Shown: piece after piece, positions 11,931-24,130 of the stretch
How positions within the stretch are numbered: the first letter of the stretch is position 1
Layout of the letters: the number at the start of each line of letters is the position of its first letter
The notes under the pieces: model-generated
Told to the model about the DNA's origin: nothing
Database searches by the model: none
Seen by the model: the letters and a program-made list of their open reading frames with translations, nothing else
Position numbers and translations under genes: made by a program
From: Pseudorasbora parva
Taxonomy: Eukaryota; Chordata; Actinopteri; Cypriniformes; Gobionidae
Length of the DNA stretch: 64,000 bases
Direction: 5' to 3'
NCBI RefSeq assembly: GCF_024679245.1
Contig: NC_090187.1
Coordinates: 28,140,815-28,204,814, forward strand

Positions 11931-12831
11931 CACATGAGCATATGACAGCCCCATGGCTCTGGATTTGTGAAGATGATAAATGTGGGGTTGTTTCACACCC
12001 TGGCCTGTCTGAGCACTATTTAGTGAGCAGAAGATTGTCCCTGACAGGACATCGTCCCTGTCATCCAGCATCCCCCGGCTTCAGCACTTGCCTTCCCGTA
12101 GCAAGTCCTTAACACAATTACTACTGAATAACAGGTCCTCTTCCTTTTATTAAGACTAATCGCTGCTTATTAATGAGAGGGGCGCAGTGCTCCGCCCACG
12201 AGTGTCAGAGAAAAATGAGCTACTAGTTTCAGTCTACTGGCCTTTTTTGTATCTGTAGGCATGTAGTGCAAACTACATCATTACTGCAGAGGTGAAGACA
12301 TCATGTATATCGAATCAGCAATAATTTGTACCATCAGTGAAATGCAGTACCTTGCTCTGGAATGCTAAATGCTAATTTTCTAACTTTAAATATATATGGG
12401 GGTAATAACGGAACAACAGTGATTTATTTCTCTATTATTTACAACAGGGTTTGCAGGTTCTGCAAAATCAAACATATTTCATTTCTAACGCATTTTATTA
12501 CGACCGTCATAAACTTAGTTCGGTTGGAATATTAGAACTAAAAACATCTACATAACTTACAATCCATCTGTTTTCAAACCCACATAATTTAATTGATGTC
12601 TGTCAAAAATAATGTGCATAATACATGGAAGCATTTACGAGAAGCAGAGGTCCAGGAATTAGACGCATTTCCTTGAAAACCCACACTACTGGATGTTTTG
12701 TATCGCTTTTCGTGAAGAGGGTGAAAATGGTTCCCTGCGTGGTTTCAACATGATGTCTGTCAGAGACAATTAGTGCATAATACATAACACTTACCCTATG
12801 TAATTTAGGATTTAAAAAATGACACCATATC

Positions 12832-12833
<2 letters not shown>

Positions 12834-12897
<64 letters not shown>
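12834..12897. repeat. (AC)n microsatellite
   Basis: Uninterrupted AC dinucleotides immediately left of the small element at 12903. Confidence 0.97.
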
Positions 12898-12900
<3 letters not shown>

Positions 12901-12902
12901 TG

Positions 12903-13182
12903 GTCTATGTGGTTTACAGGGACTCTCCATAGGCGTAATGGTTTTTATACTGTACAAACCGTACTTTCTATCCCCTTACACTGCCCCTGCCCCTAAACCT
13001 ACCCATCACAGGAAACATTCTGCATTTTTACTTTCTCAAAAAAACATCATTTAGTATGTTTTTAAGGCCATTTTAATTATGAGGACATTTGATATGTCCT
13101 CATAAACCACATTTATAGTGTAATACCAGTGTAATACCCATGTAGTTATACAAATTTGTGTCCTCATAAACCACATAAACAG
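12903..13182. mobile_element. Small inverted-repeat element between two CA arrays
   Basis: The left end 'ctatgtggtttacagggac' matches the complement of the right end 'gtgtcctcataaaccacata' with a few mismatches. The interior is the familiar cyprinid repeat segment with 'cccctaaacctacccatcacagg'. There is no coding capacity. CA arrays abut both sides (12834-12897 and 13185-13239). Confidence 0.6.
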
Positions 13183-13183
13183 G

Positions 13184-13184
<1 letters not shown>

Positions 13185-13241
<57 letters not shown>

Positions 13242-13259
13242 GAATATATATATATATAT
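13185..13259. repeat. (CA)n and short (TA)n microsatellite
   Basis: CA array at 13185-13239 followed by a short TA tract at 13244-13259. Confidence 0.95.
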
Positions 13260-13324
13260 TTTTAACAACAAATACCAACATAATAGACACTAAAGTTTCG
13301 AATAATATATAAATAAATAAAACA

Positions 13325-13625
13325 TAACCGTGGTTCCTTGAGAACAGAGACCACTGTGTCCCCTAGAGTGCGTTATGGGGATTGCCTCTGGCATGACTGG
13401 AGTATGAAGCATGTGTCTAAACATGACAATGAATTTGACATTGGTAGGCGGCATGACATTTAGATTTGCATTGGCCTATGACGTTACCACTGGTGCGACC
13501 GTGACAATAAAAGGGCATCTGTGTAATACATCATCCACTTCTTGTCTGAAAGAGACGTGTGCAGGAATATAGGAAGCATAACAAAGGGGTGCAGCATTTC
13601 CTTCCATATTCACAGGTTACATGCA
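13325..13625. mobile_element. DIRS-like terminal region (candidate)
   Basis: The segment starts 'cataaccgtggttccttgagaacagagaccactgtgtccc' (broken: cataaccgtggttcc, then ttgagaacagag, then accactgtgtccc). It continues with a 'gacgttaccactggtgcg' block, a TATA-less 'aataaaaggg' and an end near 'ttcacaggttac'. This order (inverted GTTCCYTGAG motif, CACTGTGTC, ~200 bp, AAAAGGG) parallels the DIRS terminal repeat at 60602-60868. Homology to DIRS is inferred from layout; no recombinase gene lies next to it. Confidence 0.4.
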
Positions 13626-13779
13626 TTAGCTGAGAAATTCTCTTTCGAAATTGAACTTGCGCTTCATTTGGAATATCCACAATGCCAGGCTGAAGGGATG
13701 AGAGTCCTAAACTCTAAGGTGCACACCAGCAACACGATCATAGACCAGAGCTTCTCGAAAATGGAGGCCTCAACAGGAT

Positions 13780-15185
13780 GACTCTAAAGAGAGGAAGACT
13801 GTGTTCATATTCAGGCCAGCATCCAAAGGAGGCTCACAGAGAGCCTAATAATAAGAATTTTTGATCAGACAGCCTTGAAGAGTGGAGGTCTCAATAAAGA
13901 GGCTTAGCAATGCTAACCAAGAGCAGTACATAGAAAGATCAGACAGAGCTAAATAAATCAGTCTAACTAGCCCTCTAAGCTTTGCAGAAGTATGACTACT
14001 CTCACAATGAGTGGAGGCCTGGCAACACTCCACACTAGGGTCAGTAGCCCAGGGGTGTACCCAGTGTACCCTTCTGCCTAGTGAAGATCTAGGAGCGAAG
14101 GCCTAAGTAAGATGACTCTCTAAATTAAAAGGAGACCTAACAATGCCCCATTCTCAGGACATTTTGCGAGGAGGCTCACAGGGAGCCTACCACTTGCATA
14201 TGCTATCCTAGTGGAACTCTAGAGAGCAGAGGCCTCAATAATTATAGTTCTCTCTAGTGAGAGGAGGCCTAAAAAATGTTCCATAGTAGAGGCAGTAACC
14301 AAGGAGGCTCAGAGGAAGCCTAACGACTCAGGCAGTAGCCTGGTCAACCTCTGAGGACTGAGGACTCAGCATGACAGCTCTCTAAAATGAGAGGAGCTAT
14401 GTCCAACACCCAGGACAGCTTACTAAGGTGGCTCACAGAAAGTCTAACTATTTGATATTGCTATCCAGGCGGAGCTCTGAGGAGTGGAGGCCTCAACAAG
14501 TGACTCACTATAGCGAGAGGAGGACTAGCAAAACTCAGTAACCAAGGAAACTCGGAGGGACCCTAACAACTCCACACTACTGTCTTGTTGAGCTCTGAAG
14601 ATGGGGGCCTCAGCACGACAAATTTCTAAAGTAAGAGGCGGCTTAGCTAAGTCCATCACCAAGGACAGCTTACCAAGAAGGCTCACAGAGAGCCTAGCTA
14701 TCTGATATTGCTATCCAGGCTGAGCTCATGGGACAAGAGGCCTTAGCACTATGTCCTATGCGTGTTAAGGAGGCTACATAATGGGGCCAGAAGCTTGACA
14801 CAGTATTAGGCAGAGCTGAGGGGAGTGGAGGCTTCTAACAGAACTACTCTTTATAGCAAGATGAGGCCTAACAACGTGCACTTGTGCAGTAGCCGAGGAG
14901 GCACACAGAGACACCTAGCAACTTAGCCCCTGACTGAGCTCATAGGATAGAGGCCTCAACACTCCATCCTCTACACTCAGAGCTGCCTACCATGGAGGAT
15001 TTGCAAAGCCTTATAACGTAGATTTGCTATTCAGGCGGAGCTCTAGGTAGCGGAGCCCTCAGAAGAAGGACTCTCTCTAATTAGAGGAGGCCTAACAATT
15101 CTCCATTTTAAAAGCAGCATCCAATGAGGCTCACAGACAGCCTGACGACTTGGCACCACTGCCTGCATATGTCCTGCCATTCAGG
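13780..15185. repeat. Decayed ~115-130 bp tandem repeat array
   Basis: The motif 'aggctcacagagagcctaac' recurs in degenerate form near 13828, 14171, 14303, 14429, 14545, 14678, 14896 and 15125, alternating with 'gaggcctcaa' and 'gaggaggcctaacaatg'. The spacing of adjacent copies is about 116-133 bp in the central part, with larger gaps where units are missing. No protein frame is maintained across units. Confidence 0.6.
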
Positions 15186-16379
15186 GGTATTTTCATTTCA
15201 TTTTTTTTTCTGCCCGTACGGGAAGCAACTGTCATTAGCATCATGTGACAATAAAGCCTTCTGCGAATAAACTTTACCATAAACATGGATTTTAGAAAGG
15301 CAGAATTACAGCTTACTAGACTTTTTCTGCCCGTAATTCCTCATAATAAGAAATATGACTTTGAATGAGTAGCAATATTTAAGCCAACAAGAGAACTCGT
15401 AAAAGGAAAGGTTCCTGTTAGACTCCTCCACCCACAACTCCCGCACTTGATTCTACGTACTCACAGTAGTGACCGCTGGACCCGAACCACAGAGTGTAGG
15501 CACTCAACTCTCATTCCTCAAGAAAGAGCCAAGCATGGCAGAACCAATACTGCGACCGCATCGTGAAAACACCCATTCAATCCCCTCAGAGTCAAGCGTG
15601 TTTAGTTTAAGCATCAGATATGTAAAGAAACATATGAGAACAGACACGAATGCAGCGTTATGAGGGCCTTCAGCTTCATCGAGAGCCGAACGTGCTTGTG
15701 CAAACACTATCTCCTTACCTGACTCTTGTAGTCAGTCTCATAAGTGCATCATACCAAGCACATCCAGCTTCCACTCCACTCCGTCTTCGCGCCGAGGAAA
15801 TTTGCGTCTAAAGTATTTAAGTAAGCTCTAAAATATCACAAAAGTTTGTTTTATAACATACATTAGATAAAAAACAAACAATTGGATATAGTTTCAACGT
15901 GATTTATTGGAACACTAATGTGCAGTTTTTGTTTTTTCTACAACATGCTAAGCTTCTTAGGCTTTATTAGCATTTAATATTAAAGCATTAATTAGCTTTT
16001 TAGCATTAAAAATTTAAATATCATTGCTGCTTTTACAGAGCAAATTTAGTTTGGAAAGATGAAATGTTATTTTATCATTATTTTCATCAGTTATTTTATG
16101 TATGGGTCAGATTTCTGCTCATTCAAAATCAGATACAGATAACTGTACAAGTAGAGAAGCACTCGAGGATTACATTTGTTTGAATTTATTAGAAAGAACA
16201 ATTGCATGTATGAATAAGTGCTACTTGTTTAAAATGTGCTTTCACCCGATCATATTTAGTATGTAGAAGGTACAACAAAAAGTCCTTGGACTATAACATC
16301 CTGCTCATGTCCATCGTCCTCATCATAACCTTTACATTTCTTATTATTTGAGTGATCAGTCTGTATCAAGCTAATTAAG

Positions 16380-17035
16380 TGTGCTTTCTTGGTTCGACTG
16401 CCTGGACCAAACCCGAGTTTGTTTTCTTCCCCCTCCCCCTGCCCCCACTGGACTGTGTTCATATTCTATTATTTGGGTCCGAACTGGGGTTCGTTTGCTT
16501 CATCAAAGCAGCAGCTGTTTACCCGGTTGCTTAGTAACGAAAGCAAGCGTGAAGGTAGCAAAATGCTCCTGTCACTTTTATATTTTTATTTTTGATCCGT
16601 TGTTTTTGTTAACAAAGCTACATTACGTAATGGCACTTGCGTCTATCTGCTGCAAATGCACTCCAAATGTTCTAAAGAACGCCGAAGACAAGCAGAAATT
16701 AGATCTACAGCTCTCTGCTTGCAGTATGTCAGTGATGCTCGTCAGGAAAATAAGTGAAACACACACAAGACACACATTTTTATCAAATCGTAAGTCATTA
16801 ATAGCGGTTCACTTCCGCGATTTAGTATTGCGATTGCGTTCACATCAGCATCGAACCGTACCGGAGTTCACATGAACCAAACCCCAGACCACCTTTCTAA
16901 GCAGACTCTGTGCGGTTTGCGTTTGTGCACCCAAGTTCAGAAGACCGCGTTCAATTCATCCAAACAAACCGAACTCTGACGTCCAACGATCCCGGGTGCG
17001 CACCAAAAGTGCTAGTGTGAAAGCATTCTAAATGT
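16380..17035. repeat. Probable interspersed repeat, boundaries unknown
   Basis: The segment has repeated 'ggttcg/cgaacc' and 'ggaccaaac/gtttggtcc'-like motifs on both sides and ends 'agtgctagtgtgaaagcattc', resembling a degenerate foldback element. No target duplication or transposase was found. Confidence 0.3.
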
Positions 17036-17096
17036 GTTTCATGTGTGAGTTCTGGCAAAAAAAAAAACAAACAAAAAAAAAAAAACTGTTATTTTC

Positions 17097-18274
17097 AACC
17101 CGTTCTCACTCCCAAGGCGTCAAAATCCGAAGCATAGTCAAGTGCCTTCCGCGTCACAATTAAGACGCTAAAGGTGCCCCTGGGCGTCATTTTGTGACGT
17201 GCTGGGTGCTCCATTCATTACAATGATAAACCTTTGGCATCATAAACAGACGCATTTAATTATTTGCGTTTATAAAAGCAGACATGATTTTATTAATATT
17301 TAAAGGCTACTTTTATATTTTGGAGCAACTAACTCCACTCCTACCCTAAACCTACCCATATCTAAACAATATAAAACACATAACAGGCAAATAAATGTAC
17401 AGACACAGGTATTTATTGCAAAAACTGACCAAAGCAGTATAAAAGTATTAACTCATGTTGCATTCCAAGTCTTCTGAAGTCATACGATATCTTCATGTGA
17501 AGAACAGAGTCGATCTTGATGTTTTAATCGCTGAAATGATGATCCCGCTGCCCCGTGAACGAACTCATTCATTTCTCATTCAAATAATTCAAAAGACTCC
17601 TGAGCATGACGCAATCGGTCACAAGACACACGAGAGCCAATGACATTTTACAATCAATGCTGACGTAATGACGCAATTGGTCACAAGACATACGAGAGCC
17701 AATGCAATTTCACTATGAAATCTCACGTAACCGGCGCCAATATTTGAAATTTGATTGTGTTTGTTGATGATCTTCTGCGGATGGAGATGCTGATCGCTTT
17801 TGGGGATTTTCTTCATACAAATCAATCGTTTGGCCTCGGAAAACTTGGATTATTTAACTTTTTTGAATAACTTGTGTATGCAGTCGTATATGTCAGGCTA
17901 TATCCTGTGTTTTATATCATGTTCAGACAAATGGGTAGGTTTAGGGATGGGATGGGGTTGGGTTACATGTTAAGCATGTCTAAATAGCGTAAATAAAATA
18001 AATGTAAATAAAATTATGCTTGCTGATTAAATTGAAAAACACACTCCAACATGTCATAATGGCAAAATTATAAACTAATACAATTTCACCATGACGATAA
18101 CATTACTAATACCCAGCGCGTCTGTGTATGACGCCAAAGGTTTCTCACTGAAATGAATGGAACACCCAGCGCGTCGAAACATGACGCCTTGGGGCACCTT
18201 TAGCGTCTTTATTGTGACGCGGAAGGCACTTGACCATGCTTCGGTTTTTGACGCCTTGGGAGTGAGAATGGGTT
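17097..18274. mobile_element. Long-TIR element with 8-9 bp target duplication
   Basis: The ends are AACCCGTTCTCACTCCCAAG and the near-perfect complement of it. Inverted similarity extends inward for about 200 bp (17097-17290 against 18080-18274). Flanks are GTTATTTTC (17088-17096) and GTTATTTTA (18275-18283), a 9-bp duplication with one mismatch or an 8-bp duplication. Long TIRs with a 9-bp duplication fit Mutator-like transposons; 8 bp would fit hAT. There is no transposase, so it is non-autonomous. Its interior is present again, inverted, at 40018-40960. Confidence 0.8.
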
Positions 18275-18439
18275 GTTATTTTATGGGCCGTTGGCATGAA
18301 TTGTACTTATACAGTAGTGGCGTACTCCCAGATCGAATGAAAAACACGATGCTTCGATTTAAAAAAAAATCCGCTCCTCACTCCATTCAAAATAAGGCTG
18401 CTCTAGTATAAAAATCATTTTGTCGGTTTCAATGCTTAA

Positions 18440-18660
18440 AGGGATAGTTCACCCAAAAATAAAAATGCTGTCATCATTTACTCACCCTCAAGTTGTCCAA
18501 GACCTGTATGAATTTCTTCCTTCTGCTAAACACAAAGGGAGATATTTGGAAGAATGTGTGTGGTCTCGGCATCGACTACCATAGTATTTCTTCCCCCCAC
18601 TACGGTAGTCAATGACTAGTGAGATTTGCTTGATTACAAACATTCTGACCCACGTGCTTA
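18440..18660. mobile_element. Left part of a TTAA-flanked 'AGGGATAGTTCACCC' element
   Basis: TTAA (18436-18439) is followed by AGGGATAGTTCACCC and 'actcaccctcaagttgtcc', matching the left arm of the element at 1154. No right end is visible, so the copy is truncated. Confidence 0.6.
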
Positions 18661-18664
18661 ATAT

Positions 18665-20190
18665 TTAATTTGTTTTATAGTTATACAGTTTTAAAAAAGC
18701 GTTGTTCCAGAACATTCTACACAAAGATGGGCACTGTTCTGATGACTATGTAACTGTCATGTAAGTCAGAAAATGGCCTGTCCTATAAATGAACCGAAGA
18801 CGTTTCTATGCTCTAGTGGCTACAGAGCAGATGTACAAGATTTGGCCCGAGATGTCTTGCACATTCTGTCTAAGTGCCCTTCCCACAAGCATGTTGGTTA
18901 TAATACCTTGTTACTAAGTTTACAGCACCCCCTCCATCACTCCACATTCACATTTTGTTCATTTCTGAATCATATAATGGGTGAGTCACCCTCAAAACGT
19001 GCAACTGTCAAGTCTTACATGTGAAAGAGAAACAGAAATGGAAAGAAATTGAGAGAGAAATTAATCTTAGATTGCCCTGCTTCATCCACCTTTCATTTTT
19101 GGTCTTATTTATTTAACTGGAGATTGAATGAAATCTTTTGAGAGTTTTAACTTCAGTTGGGATTTCAAGGTGCTTCTTTTATTCCCCAGAGTGTCTCCTA
19201 TTTTACAGTAAAATGATAACTCACAATGTCCCTTCAGCTACAATGTGAAGGTCATTAAATTATTCCCATTCAGGGTCCACACTTTCTGTATGAGATGTGT
19301 TACAGAAAGTTTCATTATTAATTTAATGTCCTTCTCTTTCAATTGTACAGTTATGTGGTTTCATGGCTTAACTGATATATATGTGTTGTTCATTATTCAT
19401 TTATTATTCTTGTTATTATAAAGCATGTTGTTTATTTGCGACCTACGTAATGAACTTGATGGTTGTGTGTATGTGTGTGTGTAACCTGTTCATTAAAAGT
19501 GTCTTTGAATTCTTGAGGGTGTTTACAGAGCCCTTCTAAACCTTTCAATGTGCCTAATTTGTTCGACAACTGAAAATGACATTTCATTCCTAAATGTGTG
19601 TTAGCTTTTGCTCACACATGCACACACATCCCGTTTTGTATTCTGGTATGGTCTTTGTGAACGTCGTTTAGTCTAATTAGGCTTCTGTATTCATCAGGAG
19701 CGTGTGCGTGTATAAAGGAAGCTTTATCTGAAAGTGGCACATTTCTTAAATGTCTGTGACTGCTCTCTCCTCCAGCATTCCCATGTCTGTAGAGTTTGGC
19801 CGTAAAAGCCAATTTGATAAGAGAATCTCATTGAGATTTAATTGGTGAGGCTCAGGTGAGTGTTTGACCCTAGTCCGTTTATCTAGTGAGCAAATTTCCT
19901 GTCAAAGAGGCAGAAGGTGAAAGGGGGAGAAAGAATGAATAGGAGACATGAGCTATGGGAAAGCATTTGATTTCTACAGATGACCCATAATGTTTTAGGT
20001 ATTTTTCTTACCCCTGTCATTCTAGTTTTGTGTAGCTAGCCTACTAGTCAAGTCAAGGGACCATCAACCCCGTAATCTTTTAGGTGCCATTTAGGGATAC
20101 ATATTAGGGTTAAGTCACACAGGTACTTGTGGCAATAACCAACAATACATTGTATGGGTTAAAATCATCCGTTTTTCTTATATATGCCTA
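18665..20190. other. No gene recognised
   Basis: Nothing supportable on either strand; short open frames lack recognisable content. Confidence 0.4.
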
Positions 20191-20195
20191 TATAT

Positions 20196-20314
<119 letters not shown>

Positions 20315-20320
<6 letters not shown>

Positions 20321-20465
20321 CCTAGACCACAAAAACAGCATAAGGGTCAGGGTTTTTTTTACATTGAGATTTATACATCATTTGAAAGCTGAATAAATAA
20401 GCTTTCCATTGATGTAATGGTTTGTTAGGATAGGACAATACATATTTAATACCATATCCATTATA
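20315..20465. repeat. Common cyprinid interspersed repeat ('tgtgaccctagaccac')
   Basis: The segment 'gtgaccctagaccacaaaa ... gctgaataaataagc ... aggataggacaata' is recalled as one arm of a very common fish repeat. It abuts the GT array. No inverted partner was found nearby. Confidence 0.5.
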
Positions 20466-20819
20466 TACATTTCTTTGAAATGTTACAATTGTTACTGTCA
20501 CTGTACTGTTACGGTAGTGCAGGCAAGAGGAGAGAAGGATTTGCAGCAGTTTTATTGGAGAAACACACAAACAAAGATAATCCAAAGTGGGAAGAAAGAT
20601 GACAGTAATCCAAACAAGAAAGAAGACAACAATCCGAACTGAGAATGAAAGCACAATAGTTCTACAAAAAAAAGTAAAGACAATGACCGATCAAAGACAA
20701 AATTATAAAAAATTATAAAAAGACAAGGCACAGGTGTGGGTAATGATTCGCTATGGTAACAAACAAGGGTACAGTACCTATAAAAACAAAGGACAACAGG
20801 AACTACTGATGCTTTGATC

Positions 20820-21780
20820 AGATACGCCTACTTATATGTGAGTCCAGTAGTATGTACGAATTCATAGTATTTATAAAACAGTGAAAACTACCCGGATGAC
20901 TTGAGTTTGCCAACGAGGTTCTGAAGTGTACATTTGATGGACACTTTACTATCCTGTGAGGCCATGGGAGAGGATTTGTGAATGGAAGTGAAGCGACACA
21001 AGTGATGCAGTATGTCAAACAATAACAACATGTCGGATGTAGTACGTCCACATTTCATTCATACTACACACATTCATAATAAACAGAACATACTTTTTTA
21101 ACAGTTGCGATGCTTCAAACCAAAAGTAGTACCTATACTATATAGCATGCAATTTCCGATGCAGCATGAGAACAATGGAAACTACACTACAAAATAAAAT
21201 TCCTACATCAGGAGTTTTCAAACTAGGGTCCGGGGACCCCCAGGGGTCCTCCAGAAGGTTATTCTGGCTACACAATACTAAATAGCCAGTAAACAGACTT
21301 CGGGTGATCTGTAGGCGATATTTTCACAGTGGCCCCATTTTCAACAGAAAACATACCTCTCTTCCCACCAGGCTAATTAAAACCGCTCACATGAGCCCCA
21401 ACAACCTTCTTTTGTTTTCCATCTATAGTTGTGCTTAATCACAGATTTGGGGTCACAGTCTTACACCAGCTTACTGTGTCTTGTTGATCAGTTAATTGCT
21501 TAATTTAAATTCTTTGAATTAAAAACCTGAACAGGTTTCACCTCGCTTGCTCATGACGCTGAGAAAAACAGAAGCGATGAGTCAGAGACCCCGTCAGTTA
21601 GCAGAGACACACAAAGGCAGGAGAAAACACATCTCGATAACTGCAGTAGTAGAGCTGTGAGTGCATCCAGTTGGTAAATCAAAGACCAACATTAGCTTTT
21701 AGTGATCACAGGGATTGTAGAAATGCGTTCTTTGTCATTATTATGCGTGGTTTAGGATGCGTATCTTCAGTAGTGACTGG
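20820..21780. other. No gene recognised
   Basis: No coding or RNA feature recognised. Confidence 0.35.
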
Positions 21781-21782
21781 GG

Positions 21783-21784
<2 letters not shown>

Positions 21785-21860
<76 letters not shown>
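21785..21860. repeat. (GA)n microsatellite
   Basis: Uninterrupted GA dinucleotides. Confidence 0.98.
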
Positions 21861-21864
<4 letters not shown>

Positions 21865-22439
21865 ACAGGAAAGAAACAGGTAGATATGTAGCTCATATAG
21901 TTCCTATCCTCCTCACAGGTATTCATATCTGTCAGAAGCAGGCACTGCAGTGATCTGTGACTCTATTGCGTATGCATAATTCAACAAGTACACTCCATCA
22001 TTGCTGCTTCACTGTGCTGATGGACACCACCATATGCTTCCATGAATAAGAGAGTGAGAGAAAGAGATTTGGGATTGCTGCTGATGCCATTGTGTGTGTA
22101 TAATGATAAAGGATGTCTGGAAATATCAATCTTGCTCATATCTACAGTGGGGTCCAAAGTCAATTCAAAACAAATAAAGTAATATGTAAGGACTTAATAG
22201 TAATAATAGGAAAGGAAAGTAACTTATCGGTTACATATGTAACCCTCGTTCCCTGAAGGAGGGAATGGAGATGTTACGTCGGAGAACGCCGAATAGGAAT
22301 CTCGCTGGCGAGAGCCAATCATCTTCAAGTGTAACTATCCACGTACAGTCATAGAATGCAGATGGGACAGTGCAAAGCCACGGCTTGGTATGCCTCCTCT
22401 GGGGGTAGTGCTTGCAGGTTCACTATCTGGTACATAAAG

Positions 22440-22690
22440 GGAGTGGTGGGAACCTTGGGCACATAGCCAGGAAGGGTCTCACTACCACGTGGGTGTCACC
22501 CGGCCTAAACTCTAGGTTCGGGATTTGCCGACCAAAAATGGCTGCGGGTCCCTTACCTTCCTGATAGAGGCCAGTAGCAAAGTCTTCACAGACAGAATCT
22601 TTAGTTCTGCTGACTGCAGAGACTCAAATGGGGCATTCTGAAGTACTCGGAGCACCAGTACTGGCTCAACATAACCTGGTTTCCAGAACT
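22440..22690 (-). pseudogene. DIRS tyrosine recombinase fragment
   Basis: The minus-strand frame reads 'LQNAPFESLQSAELKILSVK' and 'TLLLASI'. This corresponds to the segment just before the first catalytic arginine in the intact recombinase at 62493-63410 (there 'APFEPLESAEPKNLTLKVAF'). It then decays; the catalytic R, HxxR and Y motifs are not found. Non-functional. Confidence 0.6.
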
Positions 22691-22759
22691 AATGCTCCTC
22701 GTCCTCTCTGACTTTGCACAGGGTTTCTGCAAGTAGGCTCATTGAGGGAAATGTATATT

Positions 22760-23745
22760 TTCACAGCTGTGTGCCAGTCATTCCGTGCCGAGCAAATAAA
22801 ACCACTGGCTGTGGGGCATTTGTGGAGAGGCAAACAGATCAACCTGTGCCTCTCCAAACTTTCACCAGATCAGCGGAACATCCTGGGGGTGGAGTTACCA
22901 CTCTCCCAGGAATGCAGCTCGTGAGAGCTCATCGGCCACATGGCTGAAGGTTTGCCGACAGGCCAGTGTGATACGCATCCGGTAAGTGCCGCACTGCCAC
23001 GGCTCACTCACCCATGAAGCCAATACTGAAGTGGTCTTATATGAATCAGACAGAGTGGTCTTACTGCCACGGCGGCGCCATATTCCCCAGGAGCCTCTAA
23101 AAATATTTCGGTGGGACCGCCGTCCTGCTTTGATACATGTTCAGGCATTTCAGCATTGACTGGACATACTCTTCTGTGAGGCATGTCATCTTTTCGAATG
23201 AATCCAACTCCATACCAAGAAAAGAGATCCTCTGAACGGAGGCAAGTCTGTTTTTTTCCAAGTTGACCCGAAGACCCAACTGGCTGAAGTGTCTGAACAC
23301 CAGGTCCTTGTGTTCGCACAAATGATCGGTGGAATGTGCGAGAATGTGTCGTCGAGGTAGTTGAGAATGCGAATGCCCTGTTCTTTCATGGGTACAAGAG
23401 CCCCCTCTGTGACTTTCGTGAAGACACCTAGGGAAAGGGACAGCCCGAAGGGTCAGGACTTTGTACTGATTTGCTCGACCCTTGAACGAGTCCTGCAGTT
23501 CGATTGCTGCAAACTAATCATGGGGACGGATGCATTCAAAAATGTGTTTCTGCGTGAGCATCTTGAACGGTAGCTTGTGAAGGTTGCAGTTCTAAGATTT
23601 GGCCGCAACCCACCGGTTTTCTTGGGTACAATGAAGTACAGGCTGTAAAACCCTGTCTTCATGTTAGCTGGAGGGACTGGATCTATTGTGTCCTTCGCCA
23701 GTCCACGCTGCCCAAACTCCTCAGCACTGCGATCCCCCTCAGCAG
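22760..23745 (-). pseudogene. DIRS reverse transcriptase / RNase H, broken
   Basis: Minus-strand pieces in three frames show, in order: 'GFYSLYFIVPKKTGGLRPNL' (about 23600-23660), 'PFKMLTQKHIFECI' (about 23530-23560), 'GIRILNYLDD' with the RT catalytic YLDD (about 23345-23380), 'SQLGLRVNLEKNR' and 'RISFLGMELDS' (about 23200-23270), and a weak RNase H-side 'QVDLFASPQMPH' (about 22815). These are landmarks of DIRS RT. Several frameshifts and stops separate them. This would have copied the element's RNA into DNA; it is now dead. Confidence 0.75.
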
Positions 23746-23779
23746 CCAGGGCTCTTCGACAGCATGTCCCTCCTTCATC

Positions 23780-23797
23780 CCGGGTTTTCGGCACCAA
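23780..23797 (-). other. Primer-binding site of an LTR retroelement
   Basis: On the minus strand TGGTGCCGAAAACCCGGG follows directly after the LTR end ...GCTACA. It starts with TGG, complementary to a tRNA CCA end, and resembles primer sites of BEL/Pao-type elements. The tRNA is not assigned. Confidence 0.6.
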
Positions 23798-24130
23798 TGT
23801 AGCAAAGTTCATAGATATAGGAAGGATGGAGGCGGGAACCAGCGAACATTTAGCAGACTTTAATCAAACTAAATAAGCAAAGTGAAAGTAATGCGGACAG
23901 CCCCTCACCGACGACTGCCTGCACACACACAATAGAACATAAACAAAACCATAACGTAAATTCCAGGCATGGTCTTCTCTCATCCTTCACTTATGTCGAT
24001 CGTCCTTACATGCCTCTGAGCTCCCTCAGGAGGACTCGAGACCAGTGTGGCTCACAGGTGACGCTCATTCGCAATCACGCCCAGGTATTGCTTGCTCCTC
24101 CCATGTCTCTTACTCATCCACCTCGCCACA
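23798..24130 (-). mobile_element. LTR of a retroelement (BEL/Pao-like?), minus strand
   Basis: On the minus strand it begins TGTGGCGAGGTGG and ends CTTTGCTACA (TG...CA, 333 bp), with a primer-binding site immediately downstream. No second LTR or pol gene of this element is seen; about 40-50 bp after the primer site the sequence becomes DIRS reverse transcriptase. The class is guessed from the primer-site type only. Confidence 0.55.

Larger units (their letters stand above)
22215..23745 (-). mobile_element. Decayed DIRS-type retrotransposon fragment
   Basis: Read on the minus strand, it holds reverse transcriptase, RNase H and tyrosine recombinase remnants in the order expected of DIRS elements. 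It ends in a terminal-repeat-like sequence (22230-22330) with a paired 'gttccctgaaggagggaa' motif, comparable to the DIRS end at 60602. Large parts are deleted (about 1.5 kb remains) and stops and frameshifts are frequent. Confidence 0.75.
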
